Assembly (NCBI RefSeq): GCF_009827405.1
Contig: NZ_WTYY01000001.1
Location: 434,001-498,000, forward strand
Direction of reading: 5' to 3'
DNA length: 64,000 bases
DNA from: Alteraurantiacibacter aestuarii
GTDB lineage: Bacteria; Pseudomonadota; Alphaproteobacteria; Sphingomonadales; Sphingomonadaceae
This document shows, in pieces, positions 37,436 through 48,998 of the stretch (its first letter is position 1; every line of letters begins with the position of its first letter). The position numbers were made by a program, and so were the translations under genes. A model generated the notes under the pieces. That model did not search any database, had not been told where the DNA came from, and worked only from the letters and a program-made list of their open reading frames with translations.

Positions 37436-37651
37436 ATGGCATATCTTGGCGCAATCATCTTGGCCGGCGTGATGCTCTATGCGCTGTATTCGGTGTTCAC
37501 CGGCGCGCGGGACCGGCGGTTCAACTATTTCGGCAAGACGATCACACTGGATGAGCATCCGTGGGTGTATTTTCTGATGATGGCAGTGCTGATCGTGGCC
37601 CTGCTGATGGGCGCGCGCGCCTTGCCGCTGTTTCTGGTGTCGATCCTGTGA
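37436..37651 (+). CDS. small two-helix membrane protein inside the his cluster
   Basis: A 71-residue membrane protein with helices at about residues 4-22 and 46-68, separated by a basic loop ([14 protein letters not shown]). ATG 37436 lies 13 bases after hisA. Its TGA overlaps the GTG start of hisF, so it is translationally coupled within the histidine transcript. Not a histidine enzyme; function unknown. Confidence 0.75.
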   Translation: MAYLGAIILAGVMLYALYSVFTGARDRRFNYFGKTITLDEHPWVYFLMMAVLIVALLMGARALPLFLVSIL

Positions 37652-38406
37652 CCGTCCGCATCCGCGTGATCCCCTGTCTCGACGTGGCCGATGGCCGCGT
37701 GGTCAAGGGCGTCAATTTCGTAGACCTCAAGGATGCTGGAGATCCGGTGGAGCAGGCGCAGGCCTATGATGCCGCCGGTGCGGATGAGCTGTGTTTTCTG
37801 GATATCTCCGCCAGCCACGAAGGGCGCGGCACGCTGCTGGATATCGTCCGGCGCACGGCGGAAGTGTGCTTCATGCCCGTTACCGTGGGCGGCGGCGTGC
37901 GCACGGTAGAGGACGCGCGCGCGCTGCTGCTGGCGGGCGCGGACAAGGTGGCAGTCAATTCCGCCGCCGTTACTCGTCCCGAAGTGATCGGCGAAATTGC
38001 CGAGAAGATGGGCAGCCAGTGCGTGGTCGCCAGCGTCGATGCGCGCTGGGTGCACGATCACTGGGAAATCTTCACCCATGGCGGCCGGCGCGAAACTGGC
38101 ATTGATGCGGTGGAACACGCCATCCGCATGGCCGAACTTGGCGCGGGCGAGCTGCTGGTCACATCGATGGACGGCGACGGCACGCAGCGCGGCTATGACC
38201 TCAAGCTCACCCGCACCATCGCCGATGCGGTCTCCGTGCCGGTGATCGCCAGTGGCGGGGTGGGCAATTTGCAGCATCTGGTGGAAGGCGTGACGCAGGG
38301 CCATGCCAGCGCGGTATTGGCGGCGTCGATCTTCCACTTCGGCACGCATTCCATTGCCGAGGCGCATGCAGCCTTGCGTGCCGCGGGCCTGCCCGCACGC
38401 AGCTAG
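37648..38406 (+). CDS. hisF: imidazole glycerol phosphate synthase cyclase subunit
   Basis: HisF closes the imidazole ring using ammonia from HisH. A 252-residue TIM barrel starting with GTG at 37648, with [19 protein letters not shown], the second Asp in [13 protein letters not shown] [15 protein letters not shown], and [14 protein letters not shown]. The catalytic Asp pair at about 11 and 130 is present. The GTG start overlaps the TGA of the small membrane gene. Confidence 0.97.
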   Translation: MTVRIRVIPCLDVADGRVVKGVNFVDLKDAGDPVEQAQAYDAAGADELCFLDISASHEGRGTLLDIVRRTAEVCFMPVTVGGGVRTVEDARALLLAGADKVAVNSAAVTRPEVIGEIAEKMGSQCVVASVDARWVHDHWEIFTHGGRRETGIDAVEHAIRMAELGAGELLVTSMDGDGTQRGYDLKLTRTIADAVSVPVIASGGVGNLQHLVEGVTQGHASAVLAASIFHFGTHSIAEAHAALRAAGLPARS

Positions 38407-38490
38407 GACTTTTAGCGGCATCGGTGCCATCGCGGGACGTTAACACACTGCCGATTGCGTCAGGGCGGCGCGGGGCAGAGGGGCACTCGC

Positions 38491-38682
38491 ATGCTTGCCC
38501 GTATCCTCCTTGTTCTGGCCCTGTGCCTGGTACTCGTCAGCGCGCCTGCGGCAGCTGCCAGTGGCAGCGCGCAGGTTCCCGAAGGATCGAGCCTCACCTT
38601 GTTCGCACTGGGTCTGGCAGGCCTGATCATCGGCCGCCGTTTCGCGGTGAAGCGCGACAAGGACGATGGCGCCGATCAGTAG
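38491..38682 (+). CDS. microprotein made of a signal peptide and a PEP-CTERM-like anchor
   Basis: A 63-residue protein. Residues 1-23 look like a signal peptide (LLVLALCLVLVSAPAAAA). Residues about 30-52 read VPEGSSLTLFALGLAGL and then a short basic tail (GRRFAVKRDKDD), close to the PEP-CTERM pattern VPEPSxxxLxxLGLxGL-x-RR. The proline after Glu is replaced by Gly. There is no domain between signal and anchor. It lies between hisF and hisE. Confidence 0.65.
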   Translation: MLARILLVLALCLVLVSAPAAAASGSAQVPEGSSLTLFALGLAGLIIGRRFAVKRDKDDGADQ

Positions 38683-38685
38683 GGC

Positions 38686-38711
38686 GTCTTGACTGTCTGT
38701 CTTGACTGCGG
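38686..38711 (+). repeat. 13-bp tandem duplication after a stop codon
   Basis: The unit gtcttgactgtct (38686-38698) is followed by a second, 9-base-identical copy (gtcttgactg, 38699-38708). It begins four bases after the TAG of the microprotein gene. Confidence 0.6.
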
Positions 38712-38736
38712 CGCGGCTAGCTCGCATCCCGCCAGC

Positions 38737-39051
38737 ATGGATATACTGACCCATCTCGAAGCCGTGATCGCTGAGCGCATCACCGCCGCGCCCAAGGATA
38801 GCTATGTCGCCAGCCTCAATGCGCGCGGCCTGCCGGTCATCGCCCGCAAGCTGGGTGAGGAAGGCGTTGAAGCCGCCATCGCGCTGCTTTCCGGCAGTGA
38901 CGAGGATCTGGTGGGCGAGGCAGCCGACATCATCTTCCACCTGCTGGTGGCGCTGAATGCCCGCGGCCTGTCTCTGGCCGATGTCCGCGCCGAGCTTGAA
39001 CGCCGCGAAGGGGTGTCGGGACTGGCGGAAAAGGCATCACGGAGCGAGTGA
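38737..39051 (+). CDS. hisE: phosphoribosyl-ATP pyrophosphohydrolase
   Basis: HisE hydrolyses phosphoribosyl-ATP to phosphoribosyl-AMP. A 104-residue helical MazG-like protein: SYVASLNARGLPVIARKLGEEGVEAAIA carries the conserved E-E-x-x-E metal site and DLVGEAADIIFHLLVAL the second helix pair. HisI is not fused or next to it. Its stop overlaps the start of the HIT gene (TGATG). Confidence 0.95.
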   Translation: MDILTHLEAVIAERITAAPKDSYVASLNARGLPVIARKLGEEGVEAAIALLSGSDEDLVGEAADIIFHLLVALNARGLSLADVRAELERREGVSGLAEKASRSE

Positions 39052-39428
39052 TGGCGATCGATCCCACGCAGCCTTACGATCCGGCGAATATCTTTGCGAA
39101 AATCCTGCGCGGGGAGATTACCTGCAACAAGGTGTTCGAGGATGAGCATGCGCTCGCCTTTCACGATATTGCCCCGCAGGCGCCGGTCCATGTGCTGGTG
39201 ATCCCCAAGGGCGCCTATGTCAGCTGGGACGATTTTGCCGCCACGGCCTCCGACCGGGAAATTGCCGGTTTCATCCGCGCGGTGGCCACGGTGGCGCGCG
39301 ATCTGGACCTGGTGCAGCCGGGCTATCGCCTGCTGGCCAATGTGGGCGCAAACGGCGGGCAGGAAGTGCCGCATCTGCATGTGCACCTGTTTGGCGGCAG
39401 GCCGCTGGGCCGGATGATTTCGGGCTGA
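39051..39428 (+). CDS. HIT-family nucleotide-binding protein
   Basis: A 125-residue histidine-triad protein of the Hint/PKCI branch. It opens with NIFAKILRGEITCNKVFEDE and has the triad segment VPHLHVHLFGG near residues 105-115. Hint proteins hydrolyse nucleoside phosphoramidates. It directly follows hisE with overlapping codons, a very common neighbour in alphaproteobacteria. ATG 39051 is preferred; a GTG three bases upstream is possible. Confidence 0.95.
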   Translation: MAIDPTQPYDPANIFAKILRGEITCNKVFEDEHALAFHDIAPQAPVHVLVIPKGAYVSWDDFAATASDREIAGFIRAVATVARDLDLVQPGYRLLANVGANGGQEVPHLHVHLFGGRPLGRMISG

Positions 39429-39492
39429 ATCAGCCCCCGGGAAGTGGTGGGCAGGGCAATTGCCGCTTGCCGCATGACTCCGCCCGCCGCTA

Positions 39493-39959
39493 ATGCGGCC
39501 AGCGGAGATGGAAAAGTATCCGCAACCCGATGATGGCTGCTTTCGTGGCCAGCAGCACCTGTTTCCGGTGCGTGTCTATTATGAAGACACGGACCTGTCC
39601 GGCGTGGTTTATCACGCCAACTATCTGAAATTCTGCGAACGGGCCCGGTCCAGCCTGTTGCGCCTGCTGGGGATAGACCAGCGCGCGGCGGCGGATGCGG
39701 GTGAGGGCAACTATGCCGTGGCAGAGGCCAATATTCGCTATTTCGCGCCCGCCCGGCTGGATGATTCACTTGTCGTTCAAACGCGATGTGTGGAACTGCG
39801 GGCCGCCAGCGTGCGTTTGGCGCAGGATGTTCTGCGGGGGGAGGATCTGCTGGTGCAAATCAATATTCGTGTCGGCTTTGTTTCCCCCACCGGCCGTCCG
39901 CGCCGCCAGCCCGATGGCTGGCGCGCTGCCTTCGATCAATTCTTTGCGAAAGATAATGC

Positions 39960-39963
<4 letters not shown>
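39493..39963 (+). CDS. ybgC: YbgC-type acyl-CoA thioesterase of the Tol-Pal operon
   Basis: A hot-dog-fold thioesterase, first gene of the Tol-Pal operon. The signature RVYYEDTDLSGVVYHANYLKF near residues 27-47 contains the catalytic Asp. The start is uncertain: ATG 39493 gives 156 residues, ATG 39508 gives 151; neither has an ideal ribosome site. The TGA overlaps the tolQ start (ATGA). Confidence 0.93.
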
Positions 39964-41110
<1,147 letters not shown>

Positions 41111-41122
41111 GCGACGATTTGT

Positions 41123-41947
41123 ATGGCCACTCTCGCCAATCTTTCCCGTGAAGAGAAACTCGGCCTTCTGGTCGCAGGCGCAGCGCACGTTGCCCTGGCC
41201 GTGGCGCTGATGCTGCAGGATGATAGCCGCGCGCCCTATGAACCGCCGCAGCGCATCGATGTGAGCCTGGCAACTGATGTCAGCCTGACATCCACAGCCC
41301 CCGATCCCAGTGCCGAACCGGCCGCATCGATGGCGCCCGAAATATCCGACCAGCCGGTTCCCGATCCTGCGCCGATCATGGAAGTGACCCCGCCGCGCCC
41401 CGTCCCCGATCCGCCAAAGCCGCCGCCCGTCCAGCGTACCACGCCGCAGCGCACAGAGCGCACGGTGACACGCCCGACCCCCACGCCCACGCCGCGCGCC
41501 ACGCAGACACAGGCGCCGCGCCCTCAGCCGCGCCCTCAGCCCACAAGCCAGGCGACACGGATGAACGATCAGTTCCTGCAGGGCATGAGCGATGCCAGCG
41601 GCGACAGCGGCTCGCCAGCGCGCACGGTGGGACCGGCAGAGCAGGCTTCGATCGGTCAGGCGATCATCCGCCAGCTCAAGCCGCACTGGAATCCGCCTTC
41701 TGGCGTGGATGTGGAACGACTTGTCACCGTGCTGCGTTTCCGGCTTAATGAAGACGGGAGCCTTGCAGGCAATCCCGAAGTTGTACGCCAGACCGGCGTG
41801 ACAGACAGCAATCGGGCGCAGGCCGGTCGCCATGCTGAACAGGCTGTTCGCGCCGTACGCCTGGCATCGCCCTTCCGTTTGCCGGAGGAATATTATTCCG
41901 GCTGGCGGGTTGTGACATCGAATTTCGACAACAGGTTGGCCCAATAA
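41123..41947 (+). CDS. tolA: TolA-like energy transducer
   Basis: A 274-residue protein with an N-terminal membrane helix (about 14-30), a long Pro/Thr/Ala/Gln-rich periplasmic spacer (about 50-155) and a C-terminal globular domain (about 175-270) with TolA/TonB-type segments (IIRQLKPHWNPPSGVDVE, VVRQTGVTDSNRAQAGRHA). It should span the periplasm to contact Pal. It is shorter than E. coli TolA and its spacer is Pro-rich instead of helical Ala/Lys-rich. The TAA overlaps the ATG of tolB. Confidence 0.92.
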   Translation: MATLANLSREEKLGLLVAGAAHVALAVALMLQDDSRAPYEPPQRIDVSLATDVSLTSTAPDPSAEPAASMAPEISDQPVPDPAPIMEVTPPRPVPDPPKPPPVQRTTPQRTERTVTRPTPTPTPRATQTQAPRPQPRPQPTSQATRMNDQFLQGMSDASGDSGSPARTVGPAEQASIGQAIIRQLKPHWNPPSGVDVERLVTVLRFRLNEDGSLAGNPEVVRQTGVTDSNRAQAGRHAEQAVRAVRLASPFRLPEEYYSGWRVVTSNFDNRLAQ

Positions 41948-43332
41948 TGCTCAGATTCGCTCTCGCCTTTCTCGTCTCCGGCCTTGGCCTGTCTGTCGCC
42001 GCGCCAGTCGTTGCTCAGGAACTGAGCCTGCCTCCTGTGGAGCAGGCAGAGGGGTTCGATGCCGAGGAAGGTATCTCTGTCACCGTCACTGCGGACGCAT
42101 GGCAGGACCTGGGCATTGCCATCCCCGCCTTTGCCACCAATGAGGACGTATCCACCCCCGCCAATGCCAATGGCACGGGCGCGCTGGGTCAGGAACTGGC
42201 GCGCGTTGTCTTCAACGATCTGCGCAACAATGGCCTGTTCCGTCCGGTTGGCCCCGATGCCCTGCCGCGCCCCACCTATCCGCAGATTACTGCACCGGCC
42301 TATGCCACATGGCGCGGACGCTCGGCAGAAATGCTGGTGCATGGCTATGTGCGCGCAAATGCCGACGGGCGGCTGACGGTTGGCTGCTATCTGTACGATG
42401 TGATCCTGCAGGATGAGCTGGTGCGCGAGGGCTGGGTGGTCCAGCCCGCAGAATGGCGCCGCGCCGCGCATAAATGCGCAGATCTGATCTATTCACGCCT
42501 GTCGGGGGAAAGCCCCTTCTTTGACAGCCGCATCGCCTATATCGCCGAAACCGGACCCAAGGATAACCGCACCAAGCGGCTCGCCATCATGGATAGTGAC
42601 GGGGCCAACCACCGCTTCATCACCAATGGCCAGTCCACCGCGCTGACGCCGCGCTATTCGCCCGATTATTCGAAGATCGCCTATCTCTCCTACCAGGACG
42701 GCAATCCGCGCATCTATGTGTATGATGTGGACAGCGGGCGGCAGACGCTGGTGACGCAGAGCAGCAATCCGACCTTCGCGCCGCGCTGGAGCCCGGACGG
42801 GCGCTATATTCTCTATTCGATGGCGGTGGCGGGCAATACCGATATCTACCGCGTTCCTGCCACCGGCGGCACGCCTTTGCGGCTGACCGATTCACCGGGC
42901 ATCGATGTGGGCGGTTCCTATTCGCCCGATGGCAGCAAGATCGTGTTCGAAAGCGATCGTTCGGGCACGCAGCAGGTCTATATAATGGACGCTGACGGCC
43001 GCAATGCGCGCCGCATCACCTTCTTCTCTGGCCGCGCCGGCACTCCTGAATGGAGCCCGCGCGGGGACCAGATTGCCTTCACCCACATCGTTGGCGATTT
43101 TCATATTGCGGTGATGAATACCGACGGGCGTAACATGCGCACCCTGACCAATGGCTGGCAGGACGAGGCCCCCACATGGGCTCCCAACGGACGCATCATC
43201 CAGTTCTTCCGTACTGAGCGGGGCTCAGGCGAAACCTCCATCTGGCAGGTCGATCTGACCGGCGAGAATGAGCGCCGCCTGCAAACCCCAGTGGGAGCGT
43301 CAGATCCGGCTTGGGGACCGGTTTTGCCGTAA
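41947..43332 (+). CDS. tolB: TolB, periplasmic beta-propeller of the Tol-Pal system
   Basis: A 461-residue protein with a signal peptide (about 1-24), an N-terminal alpha/beta domain (about 30-180) and a six-bladed beta-propeller whose blades repeat the PD40 motif (TPRYSPDYSKIAYLSY, APRWSPDGRYILYSM, GGSYSPDGSKIVFESD, TPEWSPRGDQIAFT, APTWAPNGRIIQFF). TolB binds Pal and links it to TolA. Starts within TAATG of tolA. Confidence 0.97.
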   Translation: MLRFALAFLVSGLGLSVAAPVVAQELSLPPVEQAEGFDAEEGISVTVTADAWQDLGIAIPAFATNEDVSTPANANGTGALGQELARVVFNDLRNNGLFRPVGPDALPRPTYPQITAPAYATWRGRSAEMLVHGYVRANADGRLTVGCYLYDVILQDELVREGWVVQPAEWRRAAHKCADLIYSRLSGESPFFDSRIAYIAETGPKDNRTKRLAIMDSDGANHRFITNGQSTALTPRYSPDYSKIAYLSYQDGNPRIYVYDVDSGRQTLVTQSSNPTFAPRWSPDGRYILYSMAVAGNTDIYRVPATGGTPLRLTDSPGIDVGGSYSPDGSKIVFESDRSGTQQVYIMDADGRNARRITFFSGRAGTPEWSPRGDQIAFTHIVGDFHIAVMNTDGRNMRTLTNGWQDEAPTWAPNGRIIQFFRTERGSGETSIWQVDLTGENERRLQTPVGASDPAWGPVLP

Positions 43333-43391
43333 CTTCGTTGTTTCCCTGTAGGGTCCAAAAATCACCACATCCTTTTTTGGAGGAGTCTGAA

Positions 43392-43913
43392 ATGCAACGT
43401 CATGCCGTCATTCTCGCAGCTACCAGTATTCTGGCTCTGTCTGCCTGTTCGAAGAAGGCTCCGGAGGAACTTCCACCGCCGCCCGTAGCCACCGCCCCGG
43501 CACCCGCTCCGGCACCCGCACCCGCACCTGCTCCCACCGGCCCCGTTGCCGGAAGCCAGGCGCATTTCTCGCAGGCCATGGCTGGCCGCGACGTGATCCT
43601 GTTCGATACCGATCGCTTCAATATCGATAGTGAGGATGCAGTGGCTCTTCGCGCCCAGGCCGAATATCTGCTGCAATACACCAACGCGCGCGCCACCGTT
43701 GAAGGCCATGCCGACGAACGCGGGACGCGTGATTACAACCTTGCTCTGGGTGAGCGCCGCGCCAATGCGGCCAAGAATTACCTGGTCAGCCTGGGTGTTG
43801 CGGACAACCGCCTGCGCACGGTCAGCTATGGTGAGGAACGTCCGGCTGCAACCGGATCGAACGAAGGTGCATGGGCCCGCAACCGCCGCGCGGTTACGGT
43901 CATGATCAACTGA
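43392..43913 (+). CDS. pal: Pal, peptidoglycan-associated lipoprotein
   Basis: A 173-residue lipoprotein. The signal ends in LSAC (Cys about 19). A Pro/Ala-rich linker (about 27-50) precedes an OmpA-like domain (about 65-173) with the peptidoglycan-binding segment VEGHADERGTRDYNLALGERR and a closing RAVTVMI. It anchors the outer membrane to the cell wall and completes the Tol-Pal operon. AGGAG lies before the ATG at 43392. Confidence 0.97.
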   Translation: MQRHAVILAATSILALSACSKKAPEELPPPPVATAPAPAPAPAPAPAPTGPVAGSQAHFSQAMAGRDVILFDTDRFNIDSEDAVALRAQAEYLLQYTNARATVEGHADERGTRDYNLALGERRANAAKNYLVSLGVADNRLRTVSYGEERPAATGSNEGAWARNRRAVTVMIN

Positions 43914-44123
43914 TCATTCGCTGATAAGAGGCCCGAAGAATGCTTGGGCCGGGACATAGTGTCCGATGGCGGGCGCGGAGGCTTGGGCTTTCGCGCCCGT
44001 CATTTGTCCGCCAACCATCTGGCCATGGTCACCAGCCGCAGCGGGTTGCGCCGTGCCAAACAGGGCGAAAGCCGACATAGCAAGGATGGAAAAGGCAGCA
44101 GAAATGGCCAGTTGCTTGCTCAT
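43914..44123 (-). CDS. small secreted protein of unknown function
   Basis: A 69-residue protein with a signal peptide (MSKQLAISAAFSILAMSAFALF, cleavage near AAA-G 30). The mature part is about 38 residues, rich in Gly, Ala, Gln and Pro, without cysteine. Its stop abuts the stop of pal (TGATCA). No family recognised. Confidence 0.6.
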   Translation of the reverse strand: MSKQLAISAAFSILAMSAFALFGTAQPAAAGDHGQMVGGQMTGAKAQASAPAIGHYVPAQAFFGPLISE

Positions 44124-44292
44124 GTCGATCCTCGCATAGTATCTTGGTAACTGGCAGATAGGCGCAAGAGACCGTATTGCAATGCAGCATTTTGTACGTA
44201 TTTGTAACGGATGCAGTTGATTGTGAACTTGCGGTTCCAACGCTGCCTTGCGCCCCCTATAGTCCCGCAATGCTCAAAACAGGGTTAATCTG

Positions 44293-44822
44293 ATGGCCGG
44301 TTCGCGCCGCAAAGACAATTGGGGTTTCCCCCGCTGGGGCGGCTATGCCGGCAGCCGAGAGGCTGTGAATGTGCGGATATGCGACAGGCACAATTGCAAT
44401 GAACGGGGCGATTGCCCCGCGCCCAAAAGCCCCAACAGCCCCGACCGGTGGTATTTCTGCCAGAAGCACGCGGCGGAATACAACAAGGGCTGGGACTATT
44501 TCGAAGGTCTCGACAAGGAAGAGGCGGACAAGCGTGCCCGGGCCGAACAGCAGGAAAGCGCCGGCTATGCCGAGGCCCAGCACTATGGCTGGGGCGGCAG
44601 CGGAGATGGCACGCGCAGCAAGGATGAAATGCGCGCGCTGGAAGTGCTGGAGCTGGACAGCGACGTCGAATTTGAGGCGGTGAAGAAGGCATGGCGCGCC
44701 AAGGCCAAGGAAGTGCATCCCGACGTGCGCCCCGGCGATGAGGAGGCGGCCAAGGCCTTCCAGGCCTTCCAACTCGCCTATGAAGTGCTGCGCGCGGCCG
44801 AGGAAAGGCGCGAGTGGAAAGG

Positions 44823-44826
<4 letters not shown>
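44293..44826 (+). CDS. J-domain (DnaJ-like) protein
   Basis: A 177-residue protein. The N-terminal half (about 1-110) contains a Cys cluster (ICDRHNCNERGDC and WYFCQKH) and an aromatic helix (EYNKGWDYFEGL). The C-terminal J-domain (about 115-175) has ALEVLELDSD, the HPD tripeptide in KEVHPDVRPG and AFQAFQLAYEVL. It should stimulate DnaK. Its TGA overlaps the GTG start of the next gene. This architecture is common in alphaproteobacteria. Confidence 0.92.
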
Positions 44827-45875
<1,049 letters not shown>

Positions 45876-45983
45876 GGATTTCTGCCGCCAGCCCGGCGCG
45901 CGACAGGCGTTCGCATGCTGGAAACGCAGCAACCTCCCGGCTCAGCGCCGGTTTCGGTGTTTCCCTGCGCAGGCCTGTTGCCC

Positions 45984-46910
45984 TTAACCGCCGATATAGC
46001 TGCCCACATATCTGCGGCCATCGGTGTGCGATGCCGAGAACACGATGATCACTTCCTCGCGATTGGGTCCTGCCAGCTCGCCCGCGAAATTGCCGGTGAA
46101 GTTGTAGGTGGTGTCGGTGATTGTGCCGCTGAACGATCCGTTGGCCGCCACCGTGCCGGTAAAGGCCAGTGCCGCCTTCTGCGTCAGCACACTGTTGACG
46201 TCCTCAAACAGCTTGATTGTACCGGCCAGGGTCGGGTCGGTCGCCGTCGGCGTGACGGTGAAAGTTGTGCTCTGGGAGACCACGATGTCGGCTGGCGTGG
46301 TGCCGCGTATACCGCCAACGGCATGGGCCAGGCCGGTGTATGTCAGTACGCTGGAAATGGCATTGGTGGTGGTGATGCGATTGGCGAACAGTGATACGCG
46401 GCGGCTGCGCAGGATACCCGGCGTGGTTCCGCTGATGATCGAATCCTTGCGCTCATAACTTGCGCGCAGAACGTGCTGGAAAGGCAATTCCAGGAACAGC
46501 GCTTCATCACCCTTAACATAGGTGCGCAGGGTGGCTGATGTGGTGGTCCGGTCAACGCCTGCAAAACTGGCTGCGGGGTTGAGATCGGTGAACGCGTAGC
46601 CAATCGATTCCGGCGAGAAGACATAATTCACCGCGCCTGCTCCGCCGCTGAGGCGTGAGGCATCGGCGAACACTTCCGCACCGCCAGTGGTGGGCGTGAA
46701 ATTGCCGTAGATATAGACTAGGTTACTGATCGAGGTGAAATCCTGCGCGAAATCAATCAGCGTTGGTGCCGTTGTCGGCGTTGGCGTGGGCGAAGGTGTG
46801 GGAGTGCTGGTCGGAGTAGGCGTGGGTGTTGGCGTGGTCTTGCCGCCGCAGGATGCGACCATCGCGCTGCAGGCTGCGACGCCCAATACCAATGTGAATT
46901 TGCGGAGCAC
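45984..46910 (-). CDS. TbpB-like lipoprotein with Thr-Pro linker
   Basis: A 308-residue surface or periplasmic lipoprotein, starting with GTG at 46910 (VLRKFTLVLG). The lipobox is VASC (Cys about 18), followed by a Thr/Pro repeat linker (about 24-48). The C-terminal beta-barrel ends with FAGELAGPNREEVIIVF and GSYIGG, the pattern of transferrin-binding-protein-like (TbpB/HphA) beta-barrels (GxFYGPNAxELGGxF). No iron-transport genes are adjacent. Confidence 0.8.
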   Translation of the reverse strand: MLRKFTLVLGVAACSAMVASCGGKTTPTPTPTPTSTPTPSPTPTPTTAPTLIDFAQDFTSISNLVYIYGNFTPTTGGAEVFADASRLSGGAGAVNYVFSPESIGYAFTDLNPAASFAGVDRTTTSATLRTYVKGDEALFLELPFQHVLRASYERKDSIISGTTPGILRSRRVSLFANRITTTNAISSVLTYTGLAHAVGGIRGTTPADIVVSQSTTFTVTPTATDPTLAGTIKLFEDVNSVLTQKAALAFTGTVAANGSFSGTITDTTYNFTGNFAGELAGPNREEVIIVFSASHTDGRRYVGSYIGG

Positions 46911-47119
46911 GAGACACCTATCCTTCTTCGACTGACTGATTGATCCGGATTTTTCGGAATGAACGGGTTGATAGCTGCACTGGACAATCATGGGCAAGGA
47001 GTTTCGCCTGAATGTCCCCAAGGGTCAGCACTGGCGAGCGGGAAAAGAACAAGCATCAAGGCAGGTGGCATTTGCCACGCGCAATAGCGGCGGGGCAGAA
47101 CTGCCCTGCGCGTTCACGC

Positions 47120-48535
47120 TTATAGCAGGCCCGCCACCACCCAGCACACGCCCACGATCAGGAAAATCCCGGCGATATCCAGCATGACTCCCGCGCCCAC
47201 CATGCGCGGCAAAGCGATCCTGCCGGTAGCCCAGGCGATGGCATTGGGACCGGTGCCTGCGGGCAGCATGAAGCCCCAGCTGGCGGCAAGGGCGGCGGGC
47301 AGGGCCAGCAGCAGGGGATCTCCGCCAAGCGCCGCAGCAAGGCTGGCCACCACCGGCATGATCCCGCTGGCGGTGGCGACGTTGCTGGCAAATTCGGTGA
47401 CCAGCACCACCATGGCAACCAGCGCCAGCGCCACCACGATCAGCGGGACGCCCGCCAGTGGCAGCAGGGCATTGCCCAGCCATTCCGCCAGACCCGTGCG
47501 GGTCATGGCTCCGGCCAGAGCCAGTCCGCCGCCGAACATCATGATCACGCCCCACGGCGCGCGGTCGGCCTCTCTCCACACCAGCAGGCGGCGTCCGGTG
47601 CCATCGGGCAGGATGAACAGCGCGAAGCTGGCCAAAATGGCAATAGTGCCGTCGGTATAGGAATCTTCGGGCAGATATTCGGCCACCCACTGACGGGTCA
47701 TCCAGGCGACAAAGGTGATCGCGATGATCGGTACCAGACGCCGTTCCGCGATTGTCCACGGCCCGTGCGGATCGATGGACTGGCGCGCCGAAGCTGCATC
47801 GAAGGGATGCAGCGCAACCTGCTGTACCTTGCTGATGATGAAGGCGGCCAGGGGTATGCCCAGCAGCACGATGGGCACGCCGAACAGCGCCCACAGGGCA
47901 AAGCTGACATCCAGCCCGATGGTCTGCCTCAGCAGCGCCACGCCAATGGCATTGGTGGGCGATCCGATGATCGTGCCAAGCCCGCCGATGCTGGCGGCAA
48001 AGGCGATGCCCATGGGCAGGGCGCCCGATAGACCCATCTTGTTTTCGTCAAATCCCGATGCCCCGCCGCCAGCCAGCACGGCCAGCGCCATCGGCATCAT
48101 GATCAGCGTGGTGGAGGTGTTGGAGATGATGTTGGAAAGGATCGCCGCGGCAATCATGAAGGCCAGCAATATGCCCGATGCGCCGCCGCGATCGCCCACC
48201 AGCTTGAGGATGAACATCGCCAGCCGCCGGTGCAGCCCGGTGCGCTCTATCGCCAGCGCAATGAAGGCCCCGCCCAGCAGCAGGAACAGGATGGGTGAGT
48301 AATAATCGCCCGCCACCTCGCGCGCGGTTCCCCCGCCGCGAAAAGGCAGGACCACGAAAGGCAGCAGGGCGGTGGCCGTCAGCGGGATCGCTTCGGTCAT
48401 CCACCAGGCGGCCATCCACACCACCAGCCCTGCCACATGCCACGCCTCTGTCGGCATGGTGGCAGGCGCGGGCAGCACCAGCGTGGCGGCAAAGCCAGCC
48501 AGCCCGATCCAGAATCCGATACGGCTGGCCGTCAT
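47120..48535 (-). CDS. SLC13/DASS-family anion:Na+ symporter
   Basis: A 471-residue transporter with about 11-12 membrane helices. Family motifs are WWMTEAIPLTATALLPFVVLP near residues 45-65, ISNTSTTLIMMPMAL near 135-150, GTIIGSPTNAIGV near 185 and FASNVATASGIMPV near 395, which form the two SNT-type substrate/sodium sites. It probably imports dicarboxylates or sulfate. ATG 48535 is MTASRIGFWIG. Confidence 0.93.
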   Translation of the reverse strand: MTASRIGFWIGLAGFAATLVLPAPATMPTEAWHVAGLVVWMAAWWMTEAIPLTATALLPFVVLPFRGGGTAREVAGDYYSPILFLLLGGAFIALAIERTGLHRRLAMFILKLVGDRGGASGILLAFMIAAAILSNIISNTSTTLIMMPMALAVLAGGGASGFDENKMGLSGALPMGIAFAASIGGLGTIIGSPTNAIGVALLRQTIGLDVSFALWALFGVPIVLLGIPLAAFIISKVQQVALHPFDAASARQSIDPHGPWTIAERRLVPIIAITFVAWMTRQWVAEYLPEDSYTDGTIAILASFALFILPDGTGRRLLVWREADRAPWGVIMMFGGGLALAGAMTRTGLAEWLGNALLPLAGVPLIVVALALVAMVVLVTEFASNVATASGIMPVVASLAAALGGDPLLLALPAALAASWGFMLPAGTGPNAIAWATGRIALPRMVGAGVMLDIAGIFLIVGVCWVVAGLL

Positions 48536-48608
48536 GGCTAGCGCTTGCCCTCCCGTTGCAGTGGCTTATCATCCTACCGCACTGATTGGCGCGGGCAAGG
48601 AGCGGGTG

Positions 48609-48986
48609 ATGAGCAAAGGCAAGGTTCTGGGGATTGGCGGTGTCTTCCTGCGTTCGGCAGACCCGGCGCGGCTGGCCGCATGGTACCGTGACAACCTTGG
48701 TTTCAACGCCACGGTCAGCGGCAGTCCCACGCCCGATGGCGAATGGACATGGCAGCAGCAGGCCGGCCACACCGTCTTCGCCGCTTTCAATGCAGACACA
48801 GATTACTGGCAAACGGACCGTCAGATGATGCTGAACCTGCGCGTTGCTGGACTGGACGATCTGGTGGAGAGCCTGGCCGCAGCCGGCATAGAGGCCACCC
48901 ACCGCGAACAGATGGACGGCGTGGGATGCTTTGCCCGTATCCACGATTGTGACGGCAATCCGGTGGAGTTGTGGGAACCGGCCTGA
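48609..48986 (+). CDS. VOC-superfamily (glyoxalase-like) protein
   Basis: A 125-residue protein with the paired beta-alpha-beta-beta-beta modules of the vicinal-oxygen-chelate fold: GIGGVFLRSADPARLAAWYRDNLGF at the N-terminus and the closing GNPVELWEP near 118-125 with a metal-ligand Glu. Substrate unknown. ATG 48609 lies just inside a GTG at 48606; the ribosome site AAGGAG is at 48597-48602. Confidence 0.88.
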   Translation: MSKGKVLGIGGVFLRSADPARLAAWYRDNLGFNATVSGSPTPDGEWTWQQQAGHTVFAAFNADTDYWQTDRQMMLNLRVAGLDDLVESLAAAGIEATHREQMDGVGCFARIHDCDGNPVELWEPA

Positions 48987-48998
48987 GCGCGCCGATCG

